A stretch of DNA of 64,000 bases from Hydractinia symbiolongicarpus. Taxonomy: Eukaryota > Cnidaria > Hydrozoa > Anthoathecata > Hydractiniidae. Shown piece by piece: positions 12,011 to 23,839 of this stretch. Made by a program: the position numbers and the translations under genes. The stretch is from the NCBI RefSeq assembly GCF_029227915.1, contig NC_079880.1:9325501-9389500 (forward strand). Direction: 5' to 3'. How positions within the stretch are numbered: position 1 is the first letter of the stretch; each line of letters starts with the position of its first letter. The notes below the pieces were generated by a model. It was given only the letters and a program-made list of their open reading frames with translations, ran no database searches and was not told the origin of the DNA.

Positions 12011-14977
12011 CCCAAACTTAAAACAAACCTGACGGGCGTCACGAGAGATTGTCTTTACTGTTCGAACAAACATAAATTGGAAGATTGTCGAAAAATAATG
12101 AAAATAGACGTAGAGGAAAGAAACAAATTTGTTTGGGAGAAGAAGCTTTGTTTCGCGTGTTTGGAACCAATTACCAGCAATCACCAAGCAAGAAATTGCG
12201 AAAACAAATTGTCTTGCAAGACGTGCAAAAAGAGGCACCCAACCATTTTGCATGGTTTCATCCGACCAAAGAGGACCAACAAGAACGACAAGGAAAATAA
12301 TGATAAAAAGGAAGATGAGGAGCCTGAAATCTCAAATGCATTTGCAAGAACGAAGAAATCTGTTTGTTGCAAGACAGATAACAGCGTAGAAATCATCAGC
12401 ATGTCTGTAGTGCCTGTGGTGTTGTCGCATCCAAAGTCTGCTGAGTCAATCACCACCTATGCTATGTTGGATAATTGCAGTCAGGGTACGTTCATAACCG
12501 ATGAAATCGTTCATCGCTTGAATTTAACCGGTATTTTGTCGACGATCGTCGTGAAGACTCTCACAAGCGAGAGTCGTGAAGATTCTTGTCTAATAACCGG
12601 CTTGATGGTAGAGCCCATTACACGAGATTTCAAAGTAACAATACAGAGTTGTTACAGTAGAAGACATCTTCCAATAGATCCCATGGAAATACCTACTCCC
12701 GAGAAAGTTGCTGAATGGCCTCATTTGCGACATATAAAGCATTCCTTTCACAAATACGATCCTGGAATACCGATTGGTTTGCTTATTGGAGCCAATTGCC
12801 CACAAGCGCTAGAACCGATAAAGGTAATTCCATCCGATGGAAATGGACCATATGGGTTAAAAACAAGGTTGGGATGGAGTCTTGTCGGACCTGTGCTTCG
12901 TCGCAAAGGGGAGAAGCAGAAAATTCGATGCAACAGAATTGCTGTGAAAGATTCATCCACTGACAAAGTTGCTGCACTTCACCTAATTCAACAAGATGAA
13001 TTACGGGATGTAACAATTGAGGGGATGCTGAAAAGAATGTACGATGCTGATTTTTCAGAAATGAACGCATTCAAGAATATTAAAAGTGATTACGTATCCA
13101 TTCACGACCAAAAATTTTTATCACTAATAAAAAAGGAAGTAAAATTTGTAAATGAAAAATATCAACTCCCGCTGCCTTTAATAAACCAACTTCCATTTCC
13201 AAATAATAAATGTCAGGCCTTGGCAAGGCTGAAATGGATCAAGAAGAAGCTTGAAAGTAATTCGATCTTCAGAGAGGATTACCTCACGTTCATGAACAAC
13301 CTGACGACCCAAGGTTTCGCGGAGATGGTTCCAGAGCAGGAAGTTGAAGGGGAACCTGGTCATGTGTGGTATATTCCCCACCATGGAGTTTATCATCCGC
13401 GTAAGCCTGGGAAGATCAGAGTAGTATTTGATTGTACTGCTACATACAAAGGCGTCTCCCTGAACGGACGACTCATGCAAGGCCCAGATATGACAAATCT
13501 GCTAGTTGGAAATCTGTGTAGATTCCGGTTGGAACCAGTAGCGTTTATAGCGGATATCGAGTCCATGTTCTATCAGGTTAAGGTGCCGCCGAATCAACGG
13601 GATTATTTGCGATACCTTTGGTGGCCTGATGGGGATACCTCTAAAGATTTGGTAGATCATCGCATGACTGTCCATATATTCGGTGGAAATTCCTCCCCAA
13701 GTTGTTCCAACTATGCCCTGAAAAGAAGTGGAACAGACAACGAAAGTGAATTTGGTGAGGAGGCTGTGAAAGTTATTATGACGGATTTTTATGTCGACGA
13801 TCTTTTGAAATCCGTGAAAAGTATCGAAGAAGCCATCAAAATCATCAAATCAACGATACAAATTTGCAGCAAAGGTGGCTTCCGCCTCACAAAGTTCATA
13901 TCAAATAGCAGAGAGGTTATCAATTCCATTCCTACTGAAGAACGCGCAAAGAACAAAAAGTCCCTGGGATTTAAAAACGAATCGCTGCCGATCGAAAGGG
14001 CCCTCGGTGTTCATTGGTCGATAGAGGACGACAAACTAGGTTTTCGCATAACCATGCAAGACAAACCTCTGTCGAAGAGAGGGGTGTTGGCTACCATAAG
14101 CTCAATTTATGACCCGCTTGGATTAGCAGCGCCGTTCTTGTTGAAGGGTAGAAAAATTATGCAAAATCTTTGCAAAGAAAAAACATCATGGGACGAAGAG
14201 ATCTCTGAACCTCTTCGAAGCGCTTGGGAAAGATGGCGATTAGATATCGTCCTTCTTGAAAAACTGGAAGTTAACCGATGCGTCAAGCCACTTCATTTCA
14301 AAGAGATCGAGTCAACGTCCCTCCATCATTTTTCAGACGCATCCAATGAAGGTTACGGAACTGCTACGTATCTTCGCATCAGAGATGTAGAAGGAAACGT
14401 CAACTGCTGCTTACTCCTTGGAAAATCGAGAGTAGCTCCAATAAAGATGGTTTCAATACCAAGGTTGAAGTTGACAGCAGCAACTGTGGCCGTAAAAGTC
14501 GGAGTAATGTTGAAGCAAGAAATGCCTGTCGTAGACTACGAATGTTATTGGACAGACAGCAACGTAGTACTGGGTTATATTAATAACGAATCAAGACGTT
14601 TTCATATTTTTGTGGCAAATAGAATTCAACAAATTCAAGAAAATACTTCGTTGGATCAATGGAATCGCGTTCCTTCCCATGAAAACCCAGCCGATGATGC
14701 CTCGAGAGGCATAAGTTTGAAACATGTAGAGAAGAGTAGTAGATGGTTCAAGGGACCTCAGTTTCTCTGGGAAGAAAGGAAAGCATGGCCAGCTGCCTAC
14801 GATCCAGCGAAAAACAGTGTCACTGATGATCCCGAATTTAAACGTAGCGTTTCAGTATTTGTTTCAGCAACTGATTCTGGAATCTTATGTACATTCGAGA
14901 GAAGAATTTCCAGGCTACAGATACGAGTCATGGCCTTTATCGGTCGATTTATCGACATTCTGAGTGCTGTGCGTTGA
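12011..14977 (+). pseudogene. pol: BEL/Pao pol: zinc knuckles, protease, RT, RNase H
   Basis: One long frame follows. CLYCSNKHKLEDC and CFACLEPITSNHQARNC are zinc knuckles (about 12050-12200). AMLDNCSQGTFI (about 12460-12495) is the protease motif. The RT block includes RVVFDC (about 13420), FIADIESMFYQVKV (about 13545) and the catalytic FYVDD at about 13788-13802. RNase H follows (FSDAS at about 14330, YWTDSN at about 14555, VPSHENPADDASRG at about 14670). Near 14900-14940 the frame is lost: residues up to 14977 are out of frame, and the true frame continues into the integrase linker. Confidence 0.92.
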
Positions 14978-16422
14978 AGATCTTCAACGAGCCGAAAAAT
15001 GTTTAATAAAATTAGTACAACAACAACACTTTGCCTCTGAAATTAAAGCTCTTGCTTCAAAGGAATGGAGACAAGATCGACGAAACGACAAAATTAAGAA
15101 GTCTGCTTTGAAAGAATGCAGCAAATTATACAAATTGAGTTCTTTCATTGACGATGATGGAATTCTCAGAGTTGGTGGAAGATTGTGCAACATGGATGAA
15201 GCGTATCAATTCAAATATCCTGCTATTCTTCCCAAAGAAAGTTGGTTTTCCGAACTTGTGCTCCGATGGTGCCACGAAAACACTCACCATTCGGGGAGAG
15301 GAATAACATTGCAAGAAATTCGGCAACGTGGATATTGGATCATATACATTCAACTCAGCAGTACGACAGTTGATTCATCATTGTGTACGATGTAGAATAT
15401 TGAGGGGAAGAGCTGGCCAGCAAGTCATGACAGATTTACCCAAAGATCGAGTAGACGCATGCCCACCTTTCACATACTGCACAGTGGATCTCTTTGGGCC
15501 ATTGGTCATAAAACCATATCGAAAGTTTGTAATAAGATATGGCTGCCTCTTTACCTGTTTGGCGAGCAGAGCCGTCCATATTGAAGTTGTCAACACCTTG
15601 GAAACTGACTCCTTCATTCTAGCTTTGCGACGGTTTGTTGCTAGAAGAGGAAACATTCGAACGATGAGAAGCGACAACGGCACTAACTTTGTCGGCACCA
15701 AGACCGAGTTCATAAAAGCATTAAAACAAATGGACAATGCGAAAGTTAAACAATTCCTTCAAAGTGTTGGTTGTGATAGGATTCTCTGGAAGAGGAATAC
15801 ACCTGCTGCTTCGCACATGGGTGGAGTATGGGAGCGCCAGATTCGATCTGTGCGCGCAATATTAAAAGATCTTTTCAATCATAATGGCTCGCGTTTGAGT
15901 GAAGAATCGCTGCACACTATTTTAACAGAAGCAGAAAGTATCGTTAACTCTAGACCTTTATGCGTCGAAGCAATCAGCGATGCAAACAGTGCAACACCAA
16001 TTTCACCACTTGCTCTTCTAACGATGAAATCAAAGGTAGTTTTACCGCCTCCTGGTAATTTTGAAGAAGCGTCGTTATATTGCAGGAAACAGTGGAAAAG
16101 AGCTCAGTATGTGTTGGATATGTTCTGGAGACGATGGAAATGCGAATATCTGTGTTCACTACAGACACAAACAAAGTGGAATAAAAACGAACGAAATTTT
16201 GCTGCCGGTGATATAGTGATGGTGCAAAATGAGGATTGTGAAAGAGGACGGTGGCCACTGGCAAGAGTGGTGGCTGTAAAAACGGGTGCATATGGAAAGG
16301 TTCGGAGTTGTAGCGTGAAGCTTGGTAGCCGCGCTGGTACAATATTGGATCGACCAATCACGAAATTGATACAATTGTTAGAATATCGAATCCCCGACGA
16401 GGAGCCACAATTTTCAAGATGA
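14978..16422 (+). pseudogene. pol: BEL/Pao integrase, frameshifted
   Basis: Two frames are needed. The first (to about 15345) carries LRVGGRL and the HHCC zinc-finger start (ENTHHSGRGITLQEIRQRGYW). After a frameshift near 15342-15360 the second carries HHCVRCR, then the catalytic triad contexts TVDLFGP (about 15481), RSDNGTNFVG (about 15669) and GGVWER (about 15820). The C-terminal domain ends at TGA 16420-16422, just before the polypurine tract. It would insert element cDNA into the genome; the frameshifts make it unlikely to be functional. Confidence 0.9.
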
Positions 16423-16426
16423 ACTT

Positions 16427-16434
16427 GAGGGGAG
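16427..16434 (+). other. BEL/Pao polypurine tract
   Basis: GAGGGGAG lies 5 bp before the 3' LTR start, the expected place for the plus-strand primer. Confidence 0.6.
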
Positions 16435-16439
16435 CCAGA

Positions 16440-16744
16440 TGAAATGGCCCCTATGGGATTTCGTTTAGAGACAATTATAGTTTGTGTGTTTGAGTTGTCC
16501 CTTGTGGTGCGCTAATGTCATTGTGTGTGTTAGTCGTGCGTATCGTAGCTGTGCAGTAATTGTTATGTTTTTGTGTCACTTTTGTGTATAAAAAGAGTTG
16601 TGTAAAACAGTTGCTTAGCGTTGTGAACAGCGAGAACAGTTTACTACGGATTTTGAGGATTTGTACTTTATTATTGGAAAGAAACTGTTGAATTTTACAA
16701 AATTCTGTCTTTTTATGTGAACCGAACAACAACGCGCAGTAACA
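16440..16744 (+). repeat. BEL/Pao 3' LTR
   Basis: 305 bp, TGAAATGGCCCC to GCAGTAACA, followed by the target duplication GGAAG. By hand count it has three substitutions and one 8-bp indel against the 5' LTR, about 99% identity, which implies a recent insertion. Confidence 0.93.
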
Positions 16745-16749
16745 GGAAG

Positions 16750-19700
16750 CGTTACTAATGTGGAGCAAGCTCTGCTTCAGTTTTTTTTCGCCTTGTTTGT
16801 TTTGGTAGCAAGTACTGGCTTGCATATCTTTGCCCTTTTATTCTCTTTGCTGTCTTCTGATTTGTTGAGTTTGTTTCCATAATTTTTGTGAGGCTATCAG
16901 TATATGTTTTTAACAAGCAGTTTAAGAAGGGCTAGCGTAAACTTAAAGATTTTAGGGGGGGATACGCTCTCATTAACAAATCTCTTTAACAACCTGTCAT
17001 GTTACAAGGCTTCGAAACTAGGAGAACGATTAACCTACATTTTATTTAAAAATTTTCATGCTTCCAACTTGCCACTTACCAGTCCCATTCAACATGGCAA
17101 AGGTTTCTCCTTACACGCATGAAATCATTTTTCGTTGTTGGCTAGTTTGGTCTGTTTTGGCTTTTATTAAAGGGTGCTGTTAAAAAGGTTTCTAAATAGC
17201 ACTTAGCCTAAAAGTATTTCCATAAAAGAATTGAATAGTTATTTTAAAAAAACATATCGCACGCAGTTTATCACCTCAGTGAGACTATCAAAGTGCTTGT
17301 AAATTGTCGTTATTTGTTGTTTAACTTTAGTTACGAATGGCTAAGTTATGGCATGGACTTGTCATGAGAGAATTTAGCCATTCGTAATTGACTTATTTAT
17401 ATTCACTTATGTATATTCACCCCCGCTCAATTAAACAGTCAAATCATGTTTTTCAAAAGAAACAATACAAGTCATTTGGTTTTAGCACTAAACCCGGCAG
17501 TTGAACAACGAAACTTTGTAAAATAAATTTCCTTAGCACATGTGTGTAACAAATTCTAAAAACCTGCTATTTACAAAGATTTCAGCACATTATATGTACA
17601 TCTCGGGCGAAATGTGAATATAAAAATGTTTTCTTTCTGCGTGATATTAACAAAAAAATTTAACATATTAGCTATACTTTTCAAGTTTTCCAACTGTTCA
17701 AAAATATTGAATTCTAAAACTTCATATTTCCATCTTGACTACCGTCAAATGTCGCACTTTTTAGAGCATGGCTCTACAGCTTTTGTTGCCACAGAGAACA
17801 AGCAAATTATATTTTTTTAATGGCTTTTCATATGCACATGCGCGTTTATTAACGCAATGCAGTAGAGAATTCCTGTTACCCAAAGGAAATTGTCCATTTT
17901 GAGTATATTAGTTTATGTGATAAATTTGAAATTATCTTGGTTTGAAGGTAGTGTGCAATTGCTTGTGTTTTCCACCCACTGAATAAAGCCAATGACATCT
18001 TTGTCTGACCACAACAAAAACTACCTAAACGTAAACAGTACTTTCTTATATTTCGTGAAAATTTATCATTTGTATCATTACAGCCAACTGTCCTGTTATG
18101 CTAAAATGAATTAACTATCACAAACCCCACGAGACTTTGAAAGTCACGTATAAGCAAAAAAGGAAAAAAGTACGAAACAAACACATTGTTGTCACTTTTG
18201 TTGTTTCCAACAATTCTTGTTGAAGGATAATATATTTTTTGCTCGTATTTGAGGCTGCCAAAAAACACTTAAAAGACTGTTTCCTGTTGTTTTCCATCAA
18301 CGTGATTTCCGAAGACTTTTTTACTAATAACTAGACCAACCGAAAGGTCAAAAGTATAGGAACTTACAATTCTTGGATAACTAGTGTTTATTAAAACTTA
18401 AACAATTTCTTAAAAACAAGATTAATGTGCGTAGTCATCAGCTTTTGCTAAAATAAACTACGTGTTGTTTTTGTTAGAACTGTAATGTTTACAAGGTGAA
18501 TAAAGAATTAAGAATCGAAAAAAATCCGCAAATTTTGACTTTTATCAAAAATTTACCTCGCGAAAGAAAAACGATCATTGGCAATTACTTCGTCAGCACA
18601 AACATTTTTAATCGTAGATTCGCAAAACTTTATGCACTAAATCTTTTAAAAGAAGTAAGCCTAGCTTTAAAATCTTTTTACCTTTGTATTTTCAATATAC
18701 TTGCATTTTATTAACCCGCTTATAATTTTTTATATGCTCATTAAATATTTATAAAATCTACATACCAAAGCTAAGTAAGAAGCTTGTTTTACTTTGAACT
18801 TGTGTATCAAAGACTAGTTGTTAGCCTGTCGAAAAGTGCACGAATTTTGCATAAAGTAATGAAATTTTCTTGGATAGGTGCTGTTATAATAAGTAAGAGT
18901 GATAAAAAAGTACGCAAATATATAAACATAGCACAAATAAGCATATAAGAAAGCCTAATAAACACTGTAAAAAACACAAATTAACAAAGAAACGTACATA
19001 CGCAATGAAAACACAAAGAATTGAGAACTCAGAAAAAACAAAACACGCAAACCTAATAAATTCATTTTTATAAATCACATGTCACATTTGCCATTAACAA
19101 TATGAACACTAACTATCCAACACTGAAAATAGATCCTCTTATATATACGTTAAAACAAAAATCTGTGCAAAAAAGGGGAAAAAGACTAACCTCAGTACAA
19201 ATCTCCTTTATAAATATCCGCTTGTACTTGCCTGTAAATAAATCTTTAAAGTATCTTCTCTATATTAACGTTGTTTTTCAGCTAAAAACGGGTGGTGCTA
19301 AACACGCATAAAATGCGAAATACTTTACTACGGTCATTATGACCGCTCGTGCGTAGAAAACAAATTGGTGTTTAGGAATTATCAATAAAGGTTCTTTGTA
19401 GCCTCGGCATGATAACGAAGGAGCATGCAACAAAGAAGCATTCTTTCTTTGTGTTTCATCCTTAGCTAAAAAATATTAAATATGTGATTGTGTTTATAAA
19501 AAAACTCCTACCAGATTTTTTATGCCTAGTTAACTGTGGTTTAGTAGTTGCTAAAAGAGATATTTTATTTTTCGCATGTTATTACTTTTCGCTTACAGTA
19601 AAACCTTTGATCCTTGATGACCTGTTTAATGCTTAAGTGTAGCTAGGTGATACAACATTATATGGCTCACAATTAATTTCAGAACTTTTTTGTGATATAA

Positions 19701-20985
19701 AATGGTGATGATATGGAAGGGATATAGTACTTGTTTTAAAGCAGTATATGTGTCTATCATATTTGCTATGACAAGTGTGACCTGTGCGTTTCTTGAAAAA
19801 ACTTAGGATAGTTGGAACTTTCCCTAAATGGAATAACTTTTTTTGTCTCCTTAAAAGTTCTACTTATCGAGTGCCAACTGTGGTCTGGATAAGTCTTTGA
19901 TGCTTTTAAAAGAATTTGTTTTTGCTAAAGGTTTTGTAAACACTAAATTCTTGGACGGATTTACGAAAGGTTGTGTTTTAACCTGCTGTTGCAGGAAATG
20001 TCTTTTTTAATTAATAATATTGAAATAAATCATTGAAATACGCGTTGTCTGTCTGACGGATGAAATGATTTCGCAGAAGTTATTTTTTGAACGACGGTAG
20101 AGTAAATAGGAAGTATGTAGGACAAGGGAATTCTAGTGTGTTCTGTGATTCATGTTGTTGAAGTATTTTATAGTTTTTCATCCCAGATTGTTTTTTGAAG
20201 TAAGTTAACATTTTGTTGAAACAACACTTTATCTACTTTTTCCCTTCTAATCACAGGCAAGTTATTAATACACTTTTTGATTTTTGGAATTCATAAAACA
20301 ATTATTTACCGTGATTTTTAAAATTACAGTTTAGTCTACTTGTGGGGGATTTGATGACTTATACTAATGTGGTCCCATTAGTGTTTAGCCTCTCCCTCGC
20401 GCGCGAATTTGTCTCCCCTAAAAACATTTTTTATATTATTTGTGTCAAAAGGGTGTGTCTTTATTGTCAAAAGTTATAACAACATCAAAATGCTTTTGAA
20501 ATGACATTTTAAATAAGCAGTGACAAGGATTTGAACAATTAATTTTCTTAATTGCATTATTTCTTATCTTTCAAAACCATTTATGTAGCTATCACAATTA
20601 AGAAAAAGCTTAATTAAAATATAAAATTGATCTTATTTGTGGTTCTTGCAAAAAATACGTTGATTGGTTGATTTGCTTATCTGAAATCTCTATAGTAACT
20701 TCTCTTTTTCGATCCAATATGGCGCCAAATATCTCACTCATGTAAGTAATGCACGAAATATATATTTTTATGTAACAACTGCTTATAAAATGATATTTTT
20801 GTCTTCGATTTTCTGCTTTTCTAATTTAAAACATAATTTCTTAGTTTGCTTGAGATGAAAATTACCCAGGTTATGATATTGATACTCGGTTAATTAATGA
20901 ATCTCTCTACACGTAAACATAATCTCCTTCTTTTATTTAAATATCAACACATTTAAAATAAACCATGTGTCTTTACTCCTATCTT
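16750..20985. other. Copy 1 backbone downstream of the BEL element
   Basis: Similar to copy 2 at 28660-29172, 30677-31200, 31512-33252 and 42140-42960. Segment 17690-18275 has no counterpart in copy 2, where a SINE sits instead. A 69-codon ORF at 19102-19311 has an equal-length counterpart at 32219-32428, but the central residues disagree because of offsetting indels, so coding is doubtful. Nothing else recognised. Confidence 0.5.
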
Positions 20986-21247
20986 GAGTGAAAATGTAAT
21001 TTACAAAATTGCTGGTTTGTAGGCATGCAGAGAATTTGAATGGATTTGGCAAACTTCCATGAGCAACAAATGCCACGTCAGACATTTACGTTAATACCAT
21101 TAAAGTGGGTATTATTTCTGATTAATTTCATGTTATTTTCGTTTAATACCACTAATTGGTGACATCACGCTCTCCGATTATGTATTACCATCTCGTTGAA
21201 AACACCTTCAGTTGTTGTCAAACTTTTCAGAGTATCACCACGTAAAT

Positions 21248-23839
21248 ATGTTCACAAGGGTAATCCTTTTAATGGCTGTTTCACAGGTGAGAAATTCTTA
21301 AACGAAATTAATGTGAATTTACATATGAAGTGCTAGTAATTATTGGTGATAGCTATGCAATTCAGAAATAATATCTGCATTGTTAAATTCTCACTGACTT
21401 TTTCAGTTCCACACTAGGTAATAACTATTGGCCACATCAATATTTAAACGTCTTAAAAAATACTCAGACGCATGTTCTTTAAGTTGCGATGCAATGTCTT
21501 TCTTAGACTTTTGTAATGATTTACAACAATTTTATAAAATGTAAAAGTAAGTGTTGCGTGATAAAACAGTAATCATTTTGTTATGAGAAGAAATTACAAA
21601 AGAATTAAACTTGCAATAAATAACAATACCGACATGTGTGCGTTTAGTTATTTAGCACATTTACAATTTATTGCTGATTGTATCCGTTGCTATACTGTTA
21701 CTTATCAGACTATTCATAAAAATTGCGCAATTTATTACCTTAATAAGTATTACGCGTTGTTAGACCGTGGAGAGTTTCACGGGAAATCGCCTGTCGTACA
21801 TGTTTCCCACGTCGTCTTTATTTCATACACTTGAACGAGATTTATTACTATGACCATACGTGTCAAAATAATAGCATTTTTGACTAAAAGATTCTCGGTT
21901 TATAATCTGCTTTACAGATAGACAGCAAGTATTATGATATAAACAAGTCGGTAGCCCGCATATGATTCCAAGGGTTAGTACGTCCTCTTTATATTGGATT
22001 TCGTGTTTCCTAACACGACATTTCCTCCATCTTCAAACAGGCAGACGGAATAATAGTATTATTAAAGTGATTAATGTGTACAAATTTTCACTTTATAGGT
22101 TGTTCAGGGAGAAAAGATATACAGTTTGGTGCCATTCAACACTGCCAATGCCGCAACTAACAAAGATTTCTTCCAAGTAGTTCTACAATCGGACAACGAC
22201 GGCTATGAATTCTCTTCGACTGATTTTAAAAGCATTTTATTTGCAATGAGCGATTGCAATCTACAGGAGGGATCCATTTGCCACACAAATAAAGTTATTA
22301 ATTGGAAATTAAAAAACAAAATCACCATAATCATTGACCAGAATAAACATAACATGAAAGTTGCTGGAATTGGGTTTTCCCAAAAAGCTCCCAAGAAACA
22401 AAGAAGGAGAAGAAGACGAAGTACCAAAGACAGATTAGTACACGTTAAAATCCGAATACGAAGGTCTGGCGAGGTATTGTTTAAAAATGGTGGAGGTAGC
22501 TACAGGAATAAAACTTTTACTTCGCTTAATAACAACAATTCAACTGGTGAGTAGAATAATGGCTATTTAAAGTTAACTGTCTGAATATTTTTTGATCTTC
22601 AAAGCTCTGAATCCTTTCGTTTGATTATTATTATTATTTTATTAAGTAATATTTACACAGAATAACCAGTACAATAGTTACAAATATTTTAAAACATTAT
22701 AAGTCATTTGTACAAAATTTCATCATCTTTTGAGGACTATATTTTTTTTTCTCTAACCTGCACTTATATTTCTTGCTGAACAAAAGTCTTCATCTTTTTT
22801 AACCGATCAACGGTTTTCTGCAGTTAAGTTTTCGGCGTTATTTATTTTTTATCTTTTTGCTGCGTTGACAATCAAAATACCTCAAAAACAGATAGATATT
22901 ATATATTAATGGAAAAATTTTTTAAACTTCCTTGCATGTAATATACATTTCATCAATTCACCAAGCATATACATTCAAAACAATGGATCTTTCTATCCAT
23001 GTTTTTTTAAGTAGTTTTTGATCTAGAAAAAAAATTTTTTCCGGCTAATTTCTTTATAAGTTGATAAAACTCTGGCAATAAAAAGTGCCCAGGTATTGCA
23101 ATTTTTTTGAATTTTTATTTCGGCTTTTTCTTTACCGATAACATAAGGTTTTTTTCAAAGCTTTATAAACTTTTAAACTGTTTATTTTTTTCTATCGCGA
23201 TCAGCTTGGTTGAAAAAAACACACCATGAAATAACCACCCCATTGAATGATTTACATTTTACATCCACAAAATTACAATATTGTTTTACTTAAAGCGTTC
23301 TAGTATATAAAATCAGTCACTTATTTAACAATAACACTTGCTTTTCTTATTATTTTCTTGTAAAAAACTCATATAAAAGTATCGTTCAGCAAAAATGAAG
23401 TGAAGTAAAGCCATATTAACTATGATCATGGAAAAATCCAGTCAACATCTAAGAAAGTCAGTCACTCTTTATCGACCATAGCACAGCTTTCAATGTTTTT
23501 CTTCATTTAGGTGGAAGAAATACTTCTGGAAATGGCTACTACAAACGATGTTTGGTAAATGGTGTGTGGGTATTATGTCTCGGAACATGGACACCCAGAC
23601 CAACCACTACCTGTCCGACTGGATTTACATGTTATGGTCGGGTCACTGGTGTTAAAAAGAAGGTCGTTTTATCAAAAAAATCGTCAAACCAACCAGGAAA
23701 AAATGATTCACACAAAAATCAGAAAATCATGCGTAAACGGAGAAGCTTCCGACCCGCGTTACCTGCACTGACAGTGAAACAAACCTTAACGCATTTAACT
23801 GTAGGTTTGAAATCTATACTATCGTTAGATAATGTGTAA
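21248..23839 (+). CDS. Secreted basic CBM19-like protein, copy 2 (three exons)
   Basis: Exons 21248-21286, 22099-22546 and 23511-23839 join in frame (39+448+329 nt = 271 aa plus TAA). Intron positions and phases (0 and 1) equal those of copy 1. The signal peptide, R6 run, sequons, four exon-3 cysteines and RKRR are all kept. Exon 2 differs from copy 1 at 21 of 142 aligned residues, while exon 3 differs at about 4 before its end. The C terminus differs (SILSLDNV against SILLIVR) because of a 4-bp deletion near 23817-23822. The function is unknown to me; a secreted matrix or chitin-associated role is inferred from exon 3. Confidence 0.75.
21287..22098 (+). repeat. Intron 1 of copy 2 with Helitron relics
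   Basis: Carries the same two relics as copy 1: a CCGTGGAGAGTTTCACGGG hairpin near 21772 and a 'gcagacggaataatagtattatt' Helitron 5' end near 22040-22065. An 83-codon ORF at 21583-21834 overlaps the first relic and is not taken as a gene. Confidence 0.55.
22624..22712 (-). mobile_element. Retroposed fragment with (AAT)n tail in intron 2
   Basis: About 85 bp present in copies 2 and 3 (about 44178-44262) but absent from copy 1, where 'gattt' joins 'gacaaaatttcatc' directly. On the minus strand it ends in (AAT)n, the usual look of a non-LTR or SINE 3' end. The family is not identified. Confidence 0.5.

Larger units (their letters stand above)
8698..16744 (+). mobile_element. BEL/Pao LTR retrotransposon, full length
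   Basis: Bounded by two LTRs (TG...CA) and a 5-bp target duplication GGAAG (8693-8697 and 16745-16749). The paralogous site in copy 2 (about 28611-28665, '...ctaggaagcgtaactaatgtgg') is empty and carries GGAAG once. Internal order is leader with a 148-bp array, gag with zinc knuckles, aspartic protease, reverse transcriptase, RNase H and integrase, the BEL/Pao layout. Several stops and frameshifts make it non-autonomous. Confidence 0.95.
1..20985. repeat. Segmental duplication, copy 1
   Basis: First of three tandem copies. The opening bases (a bare 'ttgtaggcacgcggagaattta' region) recur at about 21010 and 42995, and similarity then continues through the gene and its flanks. Relative to copy 2 it gained a BEL/Pao element (8698-16744) and a Helitron pair (4493-5932), and it lacks about 570 bp present at 28037-28610. 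The left limit is the window edge; the right limit is set where the next copy's start motif appears. Boundaries are by eye and approximate. Confidence 0.85.

Noticed and set aside
18884-19078. Hydrophobic minus-strand ORF, similar at 31938-32165
   Set aside because: Low-complexity A-rich plus strand read backwards; lengths and ends differ between copies.
19102-19311. 69-codon ORF with equal-length partner at 32219-32428
   Set aside because: Start and end agree, but the middle is in different frames because of offsetting indels, so there is no consistent protein.
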